The notes below the pieces were generated by a model. The model made no database searches, was not told where the DNA came from, and saw only the letters and a list, made by a program, of their open reading frames with translations. A stretch of DNA of 64,000 bases from CAVPJC01 sp963705155 (GTDB lineage Bacteria; Chloroflexota; Anaerolineae; Anaerolineales; UBA4823), in the NCBI GenBank assembly GCA_963705155.1, contig CAVPJC010000017.1:372001-436000 (forward strand), in the 5' to 3' direction. Shown piece after piece: positions 9,916-18,953 of this stretch (positions are counted from its first letter, which is position 1; each line of letters starts with the position of its first letter). The translations under genes were made by a program, and so were the position numbers.

Positions 9916-10827
9916 ATGACTGAACATACCAACCCTTTAACCGCCCTTTCGGATGCGATGGCCGAGGCCGTTGCGCGGGCGGGCGCGTCCACACTGCTGG
10001 TGAACGCCCGGCGGCGCATGCCTGCCAGCGGCGTTGCTTTTGCCAGCGACCTGGTGCTCACCGCCGACCATGTGATTGAGCGCGAAGACGATATCACCAC
10101 GCTCCTGCCGGATGGCAGCGAGGTCACCGCCAGCGTGGCCGGCCGCGATCCTGGCAGCGACCTGGCTGTGCTGCGTCTGGCACGCCCGGCGGCGGCGTCT
10201 GCCATTCCCTCACCCGCAGATGGGCGCGTTGGCCAGCTTGTGCTCGCCCTGGGCCGCCCCACGGCGGAGGGCATCCAGGCCAGCCTGGGTGTGATCAGCG
10301 CGGTGGGAGGCCCGGTGCGCACCGGTCACGGCGGCCAGCTGGACCGCTACCTGCGCACAGATGCCACACCTTACCCGGGCTTCTCCGGCGGCCCGCTGGT
10401 GGACAGCGAAGGCCGCGTGGTGGGGGTCAACACCTCCGGCCTGGCGCGCGGCGCTTCTCTGGCCATACCGGTCAGCCTGGCCTGGCAGGTGGCCGAGGCC
10501 CTGGTAAAACACGGGCGTGTGCGCCGCGGTTTCCTGGGCGTGCGCAGCCAGCCGGTAGCCATCCCCGCCGCCCAGCAGCGCGCCCTGGGCCGTGAGCAAG
10601 CCTCGGCCCTCTTGCTGGTGGGTGTGGAAGAAAACAGCCCGGCAGACGCCGGCGGGCTGCTGATGGGCGATATCATCACCGCCATCGCGGGGCAGCCGGT
10701 GACCGAGCCGGATGGGCTGCTGGCTGCGCTGGTAGGCGATGTGGTGGGTAAAGCCACGCCGGTTGAAATCCTGCGCGGCGGGCAGCCGCTGCAATTAACC
10801 GTTACCATCGGCGAGCGCAAATCCTGA
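9916..10827 (+). CDS. HtrA/DegP-like trypsin-fold serine protease with PDZ domain, no signal peptide
   Basis: 303 residues. The catalytic triad is visible: His52 in LTADHVIE, Asp82 in GSDLAVLRL and Ser157 in PGFSGGPL. A PDZ domain follows (about 200-300, RRGFLGVRSQP through ENSPADAGGLLMGDIITAI). There is no signal peptide or membrane helix, unlike classical DegP, so the protein is probably cytoplasmic. A GGAGG site lies before the ATG. A second protease gene begins almost immediately downstream, followed by an overlapping LuxR-type regulator. The trio looks like one operon. Substrate unknown. Confidence 0.88.
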   Translation: MTEHTNPLTALSDAMAEAVARAGASTLLVNARRRMPASGVAFASDLVLTADHVIEREDDITTLLPDGSEVTASVAGRDPGSDLAVLRLARPAAASAIPSPADGRVGQLVLALGRPTAEGIQASLGVISAVGGPVRTGHGGQLDRYLRTDATPYPGFSGGPLVDSEGRVVGVNTSGLARGASLAIPVSLAWQVAEALVKHGRVRRGFLGVRSQPVAIPAAQQRALGREQASALLLVGVEENSPADAGGLLMGDIITAIAGQPVTEPDGLLAALVGDVVGKATPVEILRGGQPLQLTVTIGERKS

Positions 10828-10831
10828 GGCC

Positions 10832-11455
10832 ATGGCTCACACAAACTCTCGCTTTCTCTGATTCCATCACCGCCTCTCTGACCGAGATGACCCGCCGCGT
10901 CCAGCGCAGCCTGGTGGTGGTGCACAACGGCCGCCAGGGAGCAGGCGCGGGTGTGGTTTGGCGCCCCGGCGGTTACATCGTGACCAACAACCATGTGGTG
11001 GCGCACGGGCGTCGCTTCGGCGTTTCGCTGCCCGGCGGTGAAGATCTTCCCGCCGGATACTGGCGACGGACCCCGAGATCGACCTGGCCCTGCTCAAGGT
11101 GGAAGCTGACGACCTGCCGCCCGCCCTGATCGCCGATTCGCGCAGCCTGCGGGTGGGGCAGATGGTGCTGGCGGTGGGGCATCCCTGGGGCCAGCGCGGC
11201 GTGGTCACAGCCGGCATCATCAGCGGTCTGAGCAGCGCCCAAACCAACGGCCCGCGCCGCAGCGTGCCGGTCATCCGCTCAGATGTCACCTTGGCCCCGG
11301 GAAATTCCGGCGGCCCGATGGTCAACGCCGTGGGCGGCGTGGTGGGCATCAACACCATGATCATCGGCGGCGACCTGGGGGTGGCCATTCCCAGCCAGCT
11401 GGTGAGCGCCTTCGTGGCGCAAGCGTTGGATGAGCGTGGAGGCCGCCTGGTATGA
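10832..11455 (+). CDS. Second HtrA-like serine protease, no PDZ, frameshifted
   Basis: This is a paralogue of the preceding protease, lacking a PDZ domain. His is in VTNNHVVAHG, Asp in DPEIDLALLKVE and Ser in LAPGNSGGPMVN, so the full triad is present. The likely start is the ATG at 10832 (MAHTN), 4 nt after the previous stop. The frame changes near 10850 and again near 11055, each repairable by one base. The intact-frame pieces are 10887-11129 and 11099-11455. The last codon overlaps the start of the regulator gene (ATGA). It is probably cytoplasmic. The breaks are more likely sequence errors than loss, since the catalytic motifs are intact on both sides. Confidence 0.78.
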
Positions 11456-12093
11456 TCCGCGCAGCCGTGGCGGCTCCCGCCCTGGCGCTGCGCACCGGCC
11501 TGGCAGCCCTGCTCAACGGCAGCGGCGTGCAGGTGGTGGCTGAAGCAGCTTCACTGGAAGACCTTCAGCCGCTGCCCCCCGGGACGGGTGTGGTGGTGCT
11601 GGCTGGCAGCGCCGCCTCGCTGTTCGATCTTCAGGCGGACCTGCTGGAAGATGCGCCAGCGGCGCTGCTCCTGCTGCTCTCGGGAGATGAAGCCGCCCCC
11701 GCCTTCCTGGCCGACCTGCACGGGCGCGCCTGGGGCGTGCTGCCGCTGGAGGCCAGCGCCGAGGAGCTGCTGGCGGCGGTGAACGCGCTTGCCGAGGGGT
11801 TGATCGTCGCCGCGCCGTCCCTGGTCAGGAGTGATCTGCTGCGCCTGCTGGGCGCCGGCGAACCGGCTTTGCAAACCCTGGAGCAGCCCGGCGGCGAGGC
11901 CCTGACCGAGCGCGAAGCCCAGGTGTTGGGCCTGCTGGCGCAGGGCCTGGCCAACAAACAAATTGCCCTGCGGTTGGGCATCAGCGAACACACCGTCAAG
12001 TTCCACGTCTCGGCGGTTTACACCAAGCTGGGCGCAAACAGCCGCACCGAAGCGGTGCGGCTGGGCGTGCGCCAGGGTTTGGTCAGCCTGTAA
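11452..12093 (+). CDS. NarL/LuxR-type regulator with degenerate receiver domain
   Basis: 213 residues. The C-terminal GerE/LuxR helix-turn-helix is clear (LTEREAQVLGLLAQGLANKQ, then EHTVKFHVSAVYTKLGANSR). The N-terminal about 125 residues follow the receiver fold, but the paired acidic residues near position 7-10 are replaced (AAVAAPALAL). The phospho-acceptor Asp is absent at the end of strand three (GVVVLAGS), and the conserved Lys is not in place. Phosphorylation control is therefore unlikely. The start overlaps the protease stop by 4 nt, indicating translational coupling. A strong terminator follows. It may link proteolytic activity to transcription; that is inference. Confidence 0.88.
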   Translation: MIRAAVAAPALALRTGLAALLNGSGVQVVAEAASLEDLQPLPPGTGVVVLAGSAASLFDLQADLLEDAPAALLLLLSGDEAAPAFLADLHGRAWGVLPLEASAEELLAAVNALAEGLIVAAPSLVRSDLLRLLGAGEPALQTLEQPGGEALTEREAQVLGLLAQGLANKQIALRLGISEHTVKFHVSAVYTKLGANSRTEAVRLGVRQGLVSL

Positions 12094-12133
12094 GCATGGT
12101 TTTCACATCGTTGAACAGCACGATAAACAGCAG

Positions 12134-12160
12134 GGCCCCGGAAAAACCGGGGCCTTCTTA
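12134..12160 (+). terminator. Rho-independent terminator after the protease/regulator operon
   Basis: Stem GGCCCCGG (12134-12141) pairs with CCGGGGCC (12147-12154) around an AAAAA loop and is followed by TTCTTATTG. It sits 40 bp after the LuxR-type gene and before the convergent hsp20 gene. Confidence 0.85.
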
Positions 12161-12195
12161 TTGTTGTGAGTGTCCGGGGGATCCCGGAGGATGGG

Positions 12196-12690
12196 TTAGT
12201 TCTTGTGAGCGATATCGCTGGCTTTGCCCTCGATCATCCTGGACGAATCAGCGCCCTGAACAGCGATGCGCTTGGGTTTGACTTCCTCGCTCTTGGGCAG
12301 GGTCAGGGTCAAGACACCATTTTCAAAATGGGCCTGGATGGCATCCGCGTTGACGGGGGTGGGCAGGGTCAGGCTGCGGGCAAAGCTGCCGTAGCGGCGC
12401 TCACGCAGGTGATACTGCACATCTTCTTTCTCTTCTTCGGCTTTATACTCACCTTTGATGGTCAGGGTGCGACCGGAGAAGGAAATATCCAGGTCATCCG
12501 GGCTCATTCCCGGAATAGACGCCTTCACGATGAACTCGTCTCCCTTTTCAGCAACATCCAGGGCCAGCTCACCGCTGAAGGGCTGCCACTCGCCGCGCCC
12601 GCTAAAGAATGCATCGTCAAACAGGCGATCCATGGCGCTGCGCAGGCTCATCATCTCACGGAACGGATCTCTACGGGTAATGTAGTTCAT
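12196..12690 (-). CDS. Hsp20/alpha-crystallin small heat-shock chaperone
   Basis: About 164 residues. The start is set at 12690 (MNYITRRDPFREM) because the only good ribosome site, GGAGG, lies at 12696-12700; an ATG at 12702 overlaps that site and is rejected. The alpha-crystallin domain (about 40-135) contains FIVKASIPGMSPDDLDIS and the conserved AHFENGVLTLTLPK strand, followed by a Lys/Arg-rich tail with IAVQG in the position of the oligomerising IxV motif. It acts as an ATP-independent holdase in the cytoplasm. The upstream gap is AT-rich and probably holds its promoter. No CIRCE element was recognised. Confidence 0.95.
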   Translation of the reverse strand: MNYITRRDPFREMMSLRSAMDRLFDDAFFSGRGEWQPFSGELALDVAEKGDEFIVKASIPGMSPDDLDISFSGRTLTIKGEYKAEEEKEDVQYHLRERRYGSFARSLTLPTPVNADAIQAHFENGVLTLTLPKSEEVKPKRIAVQGADSSRMIEGKASDIAHKN

Positions 12691-12841
12691 CTTAACCTCC
12701 ATTTTTCAATGGTTGTGTGTTTTTTTTACTGTGCCTGTATCATAAACAGCCCGCATAAGAAATAGATTTGAGAAACGTATGAAAAACATAAAAAATGACC
12801 TGCTTGCATTTCGAATATTTATCCTATACAATCAATGGTGT

Positions 12842-13048
12842 ATGCTGCTCACACCCGTCGTCCTGCGCATTATGCTTGTCATCTGCCTGTTGGGCATGGC
12901 GTTGCTGGCAGCTTTCTATTTGAGGCGTCGCAGCCTTTCGCTGGCAGCCTACCTGGGGTGGGGTTTTATTCTCGTTTTCGTACCGCTCCTCGGGCCGTTC
13001 CTGGTCATCCTTGCCCGTCCCGGCAAGGCCGTACCGGGCGTGCCGTAA
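12842..13048 (+). CDS. Small two-helix membrane protein (PLDc_N-like)
   Basis: The frame is open from 12779, but the first 21 codons are AT-rich and lie in the hsp20 promoter gap, so I favour the ATG at 12842. The product of about 68 residues has two hydrophobic helices (IMLVICLLGMALLAAFYL, then a second ending FVPLLGPFLVILARPG). The second helix, with its P-L-L-G-P motif, resembles the short PLDc_N membrane module found alone in many bacteria. Function is unknown. It precedes three further membrane or secreted genes on the same strand. Confidence 0.6.
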   Translation: MLLTPVVLRIMLVICLLGMALLAAFYLRRRSLSLAAYLGWGFILVFVPLLGPFLVILARPGKAVPGVP

Positions 13049-13076
13049 TCTAAGCGCTGCCTCCCCGGAGACTATC

Positions 13077-13556
13077 ATGAAACAAGATCGTTTTTTGTTG
13101 GCCATCCTTGGCGGGATTGGCATCCTGGTGATTGCCGCCCTGGGGTTGTTCTTTGCCCGCCGGGGCGCTCAGGATTACCTCCCCGAAGATACGCCGCGCG
13201 GGGTGGTGAACAACTACCTGCTGGCGCTGGAACAAAAAGATTACGAGCGCGCCTACAGCTACCTGGCCGATGCCAAAGATAAGCCGGATTTTGTCCGTTT
13301 CCAGCGCGATTTCCTGGAGCGCCGGATTGACTCCGGCGGCGCCTCCGTACTCATCGGCGAACCCAACCCTTCAGGAGACGGTGTGCTTCTCGACCTGGTC
13401 ATTGTGCGGGGTGGAGGCGGCCCGTTTGAAGATGTGTACCGGGAGCCTGCCAGCGCCCTGCTGAAGCAGGATGCCGCCGGGGCCTGGAAAATTGCCAGCA
13501 TGCCATACCCCTTCTGGTACTGGGACTGGTATACCACTCCGGTGAAAACGCCCTGA
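13077..13556 (+). CDS. Membrane-anchored protein with NTF2/DUF4878-like extracellular domain
   Basis: Start at 13077 (MKQDRFLLAILGGIG) with GGAG 6 nt upstream; the frame is open further back without a ribosome site. An N-terminal signal anchor (about 5-25) is followed by a soluble domain beginning DTPRGVVNNYLLALEQKDYE. That segment resembles the helical start of the DUF4878/NTF2-like lipoprotein domain, in which a short helix pair is followed by strands. No lipobox Cys is visible. It lies 12 bp before the DUF5671 array gene and is probably co-transcribed with it. Function unknown. Confidence 0.7.
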   Translation: MKQDRFLLAILGGIGILVIAALGLFFARRGAQDYLPEDTPRGVVNNYLLALEQKDYERAYSYLADAKDKPDFVRFQRDFLERRIDSGGASVLIGEPNPSGDGVLLDLVIVRGGGGPFEDVYREPASALLKQDAAGAWKIASMPYPFWYWDWYTTPVKTP

Positions 13557-13568
13557 CAGGAGACCGCC

Positions 13569-15524
13569 ATGCAAACCATTCGCCGCCTGTACCTTTACGC
13601 AGTAGCCCTTGTCAGCATGGAGACCGTGCTGTGGGGTGTGATTGGCCTGGCGCGCTCCATCCTGGCCGGGCAGGAAATTGGCGGGCAAGCCAGCCGCCTG
13701 GCAAGCGCCCTCTCGCTGATTCTGGTGGGCGTGCCGGTCTTTCTGCTGCACTGGGCGCTGGCCCAACGCAGCGCCGTGCGAGACCCCGAAGAGCGCTCCG
13801 CCCGCCTGCGGGCTGTTTTTTTGTACGCCGCGCTGGGGGCCACGCTCGTTCCGGTGGTGCAGAATATCCTGGCGCTGCTCAGCCGCACGCTGGTGGCCGC
13901 CTTTGGTCTGGATACATTCCAGGCTCTGATCGGCGGCAGCCAGACCCTGGCCGACAACCTGGTGGCGGCGGTGTTCAACGTGGTGATTGCGATCTATTTC
14001 TACCGCATCCTGCAGGCTGACTGGGGTTCGGGTCTCTCCGGGGAGGCTTACGCCGAGGTGCGCCGGTTATACCGCTACCTGTGGATGCTCTACAGCCTGG
14101 CCCTGCTGGTTGCCGGCGCCCAGCAGGTGCTGCGTTACCTGTTTACCGTTTGGATTGCCGTTGGCAAGGAAGTGAACACCTCGGCAGCCAACGGTATTGC
14201 CTTGCTGCTGGTTGGCGCGCCGCTGTGGGTCTTCACCGGGCAGCACATCCAGCGTTCCCTCGACCAGCGCTCTGAGGCATTTGCCGCCCTGCGCCTGGTG
14301 GTGCTGTACGTCCTTTCGCTCACCGGGGCGATCAGCGTGCTGGGCTCGGTCGGCGTGCTGGTCTATGATATCCTGCGCGTGCTCCTGGGCGAGTCAGTCT
14401 CATTGCCCAGGTTCATGGCGCAAGCTGGCGTCCCACTCTCCATCGCCATCCCGCTCGGTGTGCTGTGGGCTTATTACGGCCGCGCCCTGGAAGAGCATAT
14501 CCGCTCGGTGTCTGCGGCGCTTGAAGAGGCTGATCCCACACGCAGCCGGGCCGCCGGCTTGCGCAGGCTGTACAACTATCTGCTTTCCTTGCTCGGCCTG
14601 GTGGCAGGCGTGATCGGTCTCAACCAGCTGCTGTCTTACCTGCTGGATACCCTGATCGGCCAGCCGTCATTCATTGGAGCGGCCTCCCGCAACACCCTGG
14701 CTGCCGCCCTGGCTGCCCTGCTGGTGGGCTTACCCCTGTGGTACCTCACCTGGCGGCCCATGCTGCTGGAAGCCGCCCGCGAAGGCGAAAGCGGCGACCA
14801 CGCCCGCCGTTCGTTGGTGCGGAAATCCTATCTCTACCTGGCATTGTTTACATCCGTAATTGGCCTGATGTTCAGCACCGGTGCGCTGCTCTTCGAGCTG
14901 ATCAGCGCCCTGCTGGGGGCGCCGCCCGAGCGCCTGCTTCTGGATGCGCTCCAGCTTTTCAAGCTGATGGTGCTGTTCGGCCTGCTGCTGGTCTACCATG
15001 GCTTCGCCCTGCGCGGCGATGCGCGCCTGGCGCAGCGTTCGCTGGCCCGCCGCCATGCCCAGTTCCCGGTGCTGGTGCTGGCCCCCGATGAAGGTGATTT
15101 TGGCGGCGCGATCGCCGCCGCCCTGGAGCGCGAATTGAGCGGGCTGCCGGTTGCCATCCATCCCTACTCGCAGGGCGCTCCGGACGAATCCCTCTCCGCG
15201 GCGCGGGCCGTCATCCTGCCTGCCGGGCTGTCAGCCCATCCCGGCGAGGCCCTGCGCCTGTGGCTGCAGGGTTACCAGGGCGTGCGCATGGTGATCCCCA
15301 CCGGGGTGGAGGGCTGGCACTGGGTGACCGGCAGCGGGCGCAGCCTGGCCTCCCTGGCAAAGCAAACCGCCCGCGCCGTGCGCAGCCTGGCGGAGGGTGA
15401 GGAGATCCCGCCTCCGCTGGATTCTTCGCCCTGGATGGTCGCCGTTTATATCCTGGCGGCGCTGTTTGCCATCCAGGTGGTGCTGGGGCTGACCATGATG
15501 GTTGTCAGTCTCGTAGCCGGTTAA
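13569..15524 (+). CDS. Polytopic membrane protein made of tandem DUF5671 modules
   Basis: 651 residues, mostly hydrophobic. The same motif recurs about five times: RRLYLYAVALVSMETVLWG (start), RRLYRYLWMLYSLALLV (about 160), LRLVVLYVLSLTGAISVLG (about 240), RRLYNYLLSLLGLVAGVIG (about 335) and RKSYLYLALFTSVIGLMFS (about 420). Each is a basic residue pair, an aromatic segment and then a membrane helix, as in DUF5671. A soluble segment of about 120 residues (VLVLAPDEGDFGGAIAAALE onward) precedes a last membrane helix. DUF5671 has no assigned function. The segment between 500 and 610 could be a small sensory or nucleotide-binding fold, but I see no motif. Confidence 0.8.
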   Translation: MQTIRRLYLYAVALVSMETVLWGVIGLARSILAGQEIGGQASRLASALSLILVGVPVFLLHWALAQRSAVRDPEERSARLRAVFLYAALGATLVPVVQNILALLSRTLVAAFGLDTFQALIGGSQTLADNLVAAVFNVVIAIYFYRILQADWGSGLSGEAYAEVRRLYRYLWMLYSLALLVAGAQQVLRYLFTVWIAVGKEVNTSAANGIALLLVGAPLWVFTGQHIQRSLDQRSEAFAALRLVVLYVLSLTGAISVLGSVGVLVYDILRVLLGESVSLPRFMAQAGVPLSIAIPLGVLWAYYGRALEEHIRSVSAALEEADPTRSRAAGLRRLYNYLLSLLGLVAGVIGLNQLLSYLLDTLIGQPSFIGAASRNTLAAALAALLVGLPLWYLTWRPMLLEAAREGESGDHARRSLVRKSYLYLALFTSVIGLMFSTGALLFELISALLGAPPERLLLDALQLFKLMVLFGLLLVYHGFALRGDARLAQRSLARRHAQFPVLVLAPDEGDFGGAIAAALERELSGLPVAIHPYSQGAPDESLSAARAVILPAGLSAHPGEALRLWLQGYQGVRMVIPTGVEGWHWVTGSGRSLASLAKQTARAVRSLAEGEEIPPPLDSSPWMVAVYILAALFAIQVVLGLTMMVVSLVAG

Positions 15525-15563
15525 ACTCCCACACCCATTTTCACAGCTATTTCTGGAGGGGTA

Positions 15564-16706
15564 ATGAAACGCAAAACGATCTACATCCTTGCAGGCGTCG
15601 TGGTGTTTCTGGTAGCGGTCTGCCTGTTGGGCGGGCCGGTTGCGCTCCGGCTGGGACTGCCCGTTTTCTGCATCTCAACGGGGCAAGACGGTTTCAAGAT
15701 CGATCTCTGCCCGGGCAGCCCTGCCGACCTGCAGGTTTCTGAGCCGCTCCCCCTGGCGGCAACGGCGCGCAGTTACATCATCGATACCGACATGGCGCCC
15801 GATGATTGGATGGCGATCCTGTACCTGCTGCAGCACCCGGATGTGGATGTCAAAGCCATCACCGTGGCGGGGACGGGAGAGGCGCACTGCGCCCCGGGTG
15901 TGGCGAATGCCCGTGGCCTGACGGCGCTGGCCGGCAGGCCTGAAATTCCGGTTGCCTGCGGAAGCGAAGCCCCGCTGCAGGGCAGCCACGTTTTCCCGGA
16001 CGGCTGGCGTGAGCGCGCCGATAACCTGCTGGATTTACGATTGCCTGAGAACTCGCTTCCGGCGGATGCAGGCAGCGCCTTCGAATTGTTGCAGGCAAGC
16101 CTGCAGGCTGCGCCTGGAAAGGCGGTGGTGGTCACACTGGGGCCGCTGACCAACCTGGGGGAGCTTTTGCAGCACAACCCCAACCTGGCTCAAAAGATCG
16201 AGATGATTTATGTGATGGGCGGCGCATTTGATGTGCCGGGCAACATCGCGGCTTCAAACGTGGGCGTTCAGAACGCCGCCGCCGAGTGGAATATCTACAT
16301 CGACCCGTACGCCCTGGCGCTGGTTTTGCAGTCTGGAGCGCCGCTCACCTTCGTGCCACTGGATGGCACCGCCTCCGCCCCGGTCACTGAAGATTTTCTA
16401 GATCGCCTGAAGGGTGACCGCTCGGCGCCCGCTGCGGAATTCGTGTACCGCCTGCTTGACCGTCAGCTCGATTTCATTCGCTCCGGGGGTTACTATTTCT
16501 GGGACCCGCTGACTGCGGCCATCAGCGCCGACGAAAGCCTGGCGACCCTGGTTGACCAGCGCGTCACGGTGGTGCAAAGCGAAGGCCCCGAGAGCGGCGC
16601 CACCCGCATCAGCCCGGATGGCAGCCCGGTGCGCATCGTCACCCGGGCCGACCGGCAGCGGTATGAAACTCTATTTTTAGATGTTTTAAACCGGCGCGTG
16701 CGTTGA
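15564..16706 (+). CDS. Inosine-uridine-type nucleoside hydrolase, exported
   Basis: 380 residues with an N-terminal signal anchor (residues about 5-30) and GGAGG before the ATG. The calcium-binding motif DTDMAPDDW (residues about 75-83) corresponds to the family DTDPGxDD; VTLGPLTNL and YVMGGAFDVPGN are the next conserved blocks, and FYWDPLTAA the last Asp-containing block. The family hydrolyses the N-glycosidic bond of ribonucleosides. The signal anchor suggests periplasm-side or outer-surface salvage. The Met-Ala substitution in the first motif means substrate preference should not be assumed. Confidence 0.85.
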   Translation: MKRKTIYILAGVVVFLVAVCLLGGPVALRLGLPVFCISTGQDGFKIDLCPGSPADLQVSEPLPLAATARSYIIDTDMAPDDWMAILYLLQHPDVDVKAITVAGTGEAHCAPGVANARGLTALAGRPEIPVACGSEAPLQGSHVFPDGWRERADNLLDLRLPENSLPADAGSAFELLQASLQAAPGKAVVVTLGPLTNLGELLQHNPNLAQKIEMIYVMGGAFDVPGNIAASNVGVQNAAAEWNIYIDPYALALVLQSGAPLTFVPLDGTASAPVTEDFLDRLKGDRSAPAAEFVYRLLDRQLDFIRSGGYYFWDPLTAAISADESLATLVDQRVTVVQSEGPESGATRISPDGSPVRIVTRADRQRYETLFLDVLNRRVR

Positions 16707-16756
16707 TGTAGGGATAAGAACGCTTATCGGTTCCTGGCAAGAACCCTGCAATAGCC

Positions 16757-17161
16757 CTAATATTCGTACAGTTCAAGCAGCACGCCGTTGGCGCTCTTCG
16801 GGTGGATGAAGGCATATTTCTTGCCATCCTCCCCGGTGCGCGGTCTTCATTGATCAATTGGATGCCTTTGGCTTTGAGCTGCGCCAGCATGCCGGCGATA
16901 TCATCCACCTCCAGGCAGACGTGGTGCATCCCCGGGCCGCGCTTCTCCAGGAATTTCGCCATGCCCAGAGTCGCCCGTGGTGGGACGCACCAGCTCGATC
17001 TCGCTGCCGCCGGCGGGCAGGAAGGCGATCTGGGCCATCTCGGCGGGCATATCCTGCAGAAGAGTGAGATCAAGCCCCAGGGCGTCCCGCCAGAAGCGCA
17101 GGGCCTGCTCCATATCATCCACGACGATTGCGACATGATCTATTTTTTTGATGACAGCCAT
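16757..17161 (-). CDS. mce: Methylmalonyl-CoA epimerase, frameshifted
   Basis: Start at 17161 (MAVIKKIDHVAIVVDDMEQA). The VOC-fold features are HVAIVVDD with the first metal His, GMHHVCLEVDD with the second, and a C-terminal ELYEY ending with the last Glu ligand. It interconverts the two methylmalonyl-CoA epimers in propionate metabolism. Two compensating frame changes, near 16964 (an extra base in a CCC run) and near 16840, break the gene; start and stop are in the same frame. The mutase gene lies 23 bp upstream on the same strand, supporting the function. The frameshifts look like base-calling errors. Confidence 0.85.
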
Positions 17162-17184
17162 ATTTGCTCCAGAAGGTGTAAAGA

Positions 17185-18840
17185 CTAAATCCAGACCGGG
17201 GGCTGGTATTCGCCCCACGTTTTTCGCAGCACGCCGCAGATTTCACCCAGGGTCACGTCGTGCTCAACACACTCGATGAACAGCGGCATCAGATTCTCGC
17301 TGCCGCGTGCGGCTGTATCCAGCCTGCCGAGCAGCTCGGCGGCGCGGGCGGCATCCCGGCGGGCGCGTACCGCCGCCAGGCGGAGGCGCTGGCCCTCCTC
17401 AATCGCCGGGTCAACCTTGAGGCGTTCGAGATCGCTGCTCTCCTCCACCTGGAAGGCGTTCATACCCACCACGATCTGTTCGCCGCTTTCGACGGCGCGC
17501 TGGTATAGATAGGCCGCCTCCTGGATCTCACCCTGGATGTAGCCCTGCTCGATGCCCGCCAACGCCCCGCCCATCTCATCAATCCTGCGGATGTACTCGC
17601 CGGCCCTGGCTTCGATCTCATCGGTCAGGTGTTCGATCAGGTACGAGCCCGCCAGCGGATCGATGCTGTCGGCGGCGCCCGATTCGTTGGCGATGATTTG
17701 CTGGGTGCGCAGCGCCACACGCACCGATTTCTCGGTGGGCAGCCACAGGGCTTCGTCCATGCTGTTGGTGTGCAGCGACTGTGTGCCGCCCATCACCGCC
17801 GCCAGCGCCTGCAGCGCCACGCGCACCACGTTGTTCTCCGGCTGCTGGGCGGTCAGGGTGGAGCCGCCCGTCTGGGTGTGAAAGCGCAGCATCCACGAGG
17901 CCGGCTTTCTGCGCCTGAAACGCTGGCGCATGATTTTGGCCCACATGCGCCGCGCCGCCCGGAACTTGGCCACCTCTTCCAGAAAGTTGTTGTGGGCATT
18001 GAAGAAGAACGATAACTGCCCGGCGAAGCTGTCCACATCCAGACCGGCGTCGACCGCCGCCTGCACGTAGGCGATGGCGTTCGCCAGCGTGAAAGCCACC
18101 TCCTGAACGGCAGTCGAACCCGCCTCACGGATGTGGTAGCCCGAAATGCTGATCGTGTTCCAATGCGGCACCTCGGCCTGGCAGTAGCGGAAGATATCGG
18201 TGATCAGGCGCATGGAAGGCTGGGGCGGGAAAATGTAGGTGCCGCGGGCGATGTACTCTTTCAAAATATCGTTCTGGATCGTGCCGCGCAGCTGCCGGGG
18301 CTCCACACCCTGCCGGCGGGCCACGGCGATGTACATCGCCAGCAGGATCGCAGCCGGGGCGTTGATCGTCATGCTGGTTGAGACTTTGCCGAGCGGGATC
18401 TGATTGAAGAGGGCGGCATGTCATCCAGTGAAGCGATGGCAACCCCCACCTTGCCCACCTCGCCGCGCGCCATCGGGATCATCTAAATCGTAACCGATCT
18501 GCGTCGGAAGATCAAAGGCCACCGAGAGACCCGTCTGCCCCTGCTCCAACAGGTAGCGGTAGCGCCGGTTGGATTCATCGGCGCTGGCATAACCTGCATA
18601 CTGGCGCATGGTCCAGAAGCGCCCGCGATACATGGTGGGCTGCACGCCGCGCGTGAAGGGGTATTCGCCGGGGTAACCCAGCTGCCCGGCATAGTCCCGA
18701 TCCGGTTCGGGCGGCAGGCTTATCCTGGGCAGCGGGATGCCGGAGGGTGTGCTGAATTCGGGCTTGCGCTCGGGAAAGCGCTTGAGCGTGGGGTTGAGGC
18801 TGTGCTCTTCCCAGCGTTTGTATTCTTCTTCCAGTGTCAT
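17185..18840 (-). CDS. Methylmalonyl-CoA mutase large (catalytic) subunit, frameshifted
   Basis: Start at 18840 (MTLEEEYKRWEE) with GAGG upstream. The N-terminal part has the substrate-binding signature PTMYRGRFWTMRQYAGYASA and FDLPTQIGYD. The rest has ISGYHIREAGSTAVQE, GQLSFFFNAHNNFLEE and NSMDEALWLPTEKSVRVAL. The length of about 550 residues, ending at KTWGEYQPPVWI, shows the catalytic chain without the cobalamin domain; the B12-binding small subunit must be elsewhere. It isomerises methylmalonyl-CoA and succinyl-CoA. Two single-base breaks, at a CCC/GGG run near 18475 and near 18418, separate 18421-18879 from 17185-18372. It is in an operon with the epimerase. Confidence 0.9.
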
Positions 18841-18953
18841 GTCGACCTCATTCTCAACGGGTTGGAACCACCCGGTCATTTTCGGTCGATTAAAGTATAA
18901 CGGATGCTCGCCGGATGGGATAGACTAAAAAACCGCTGTGGTATACTCCCGGC

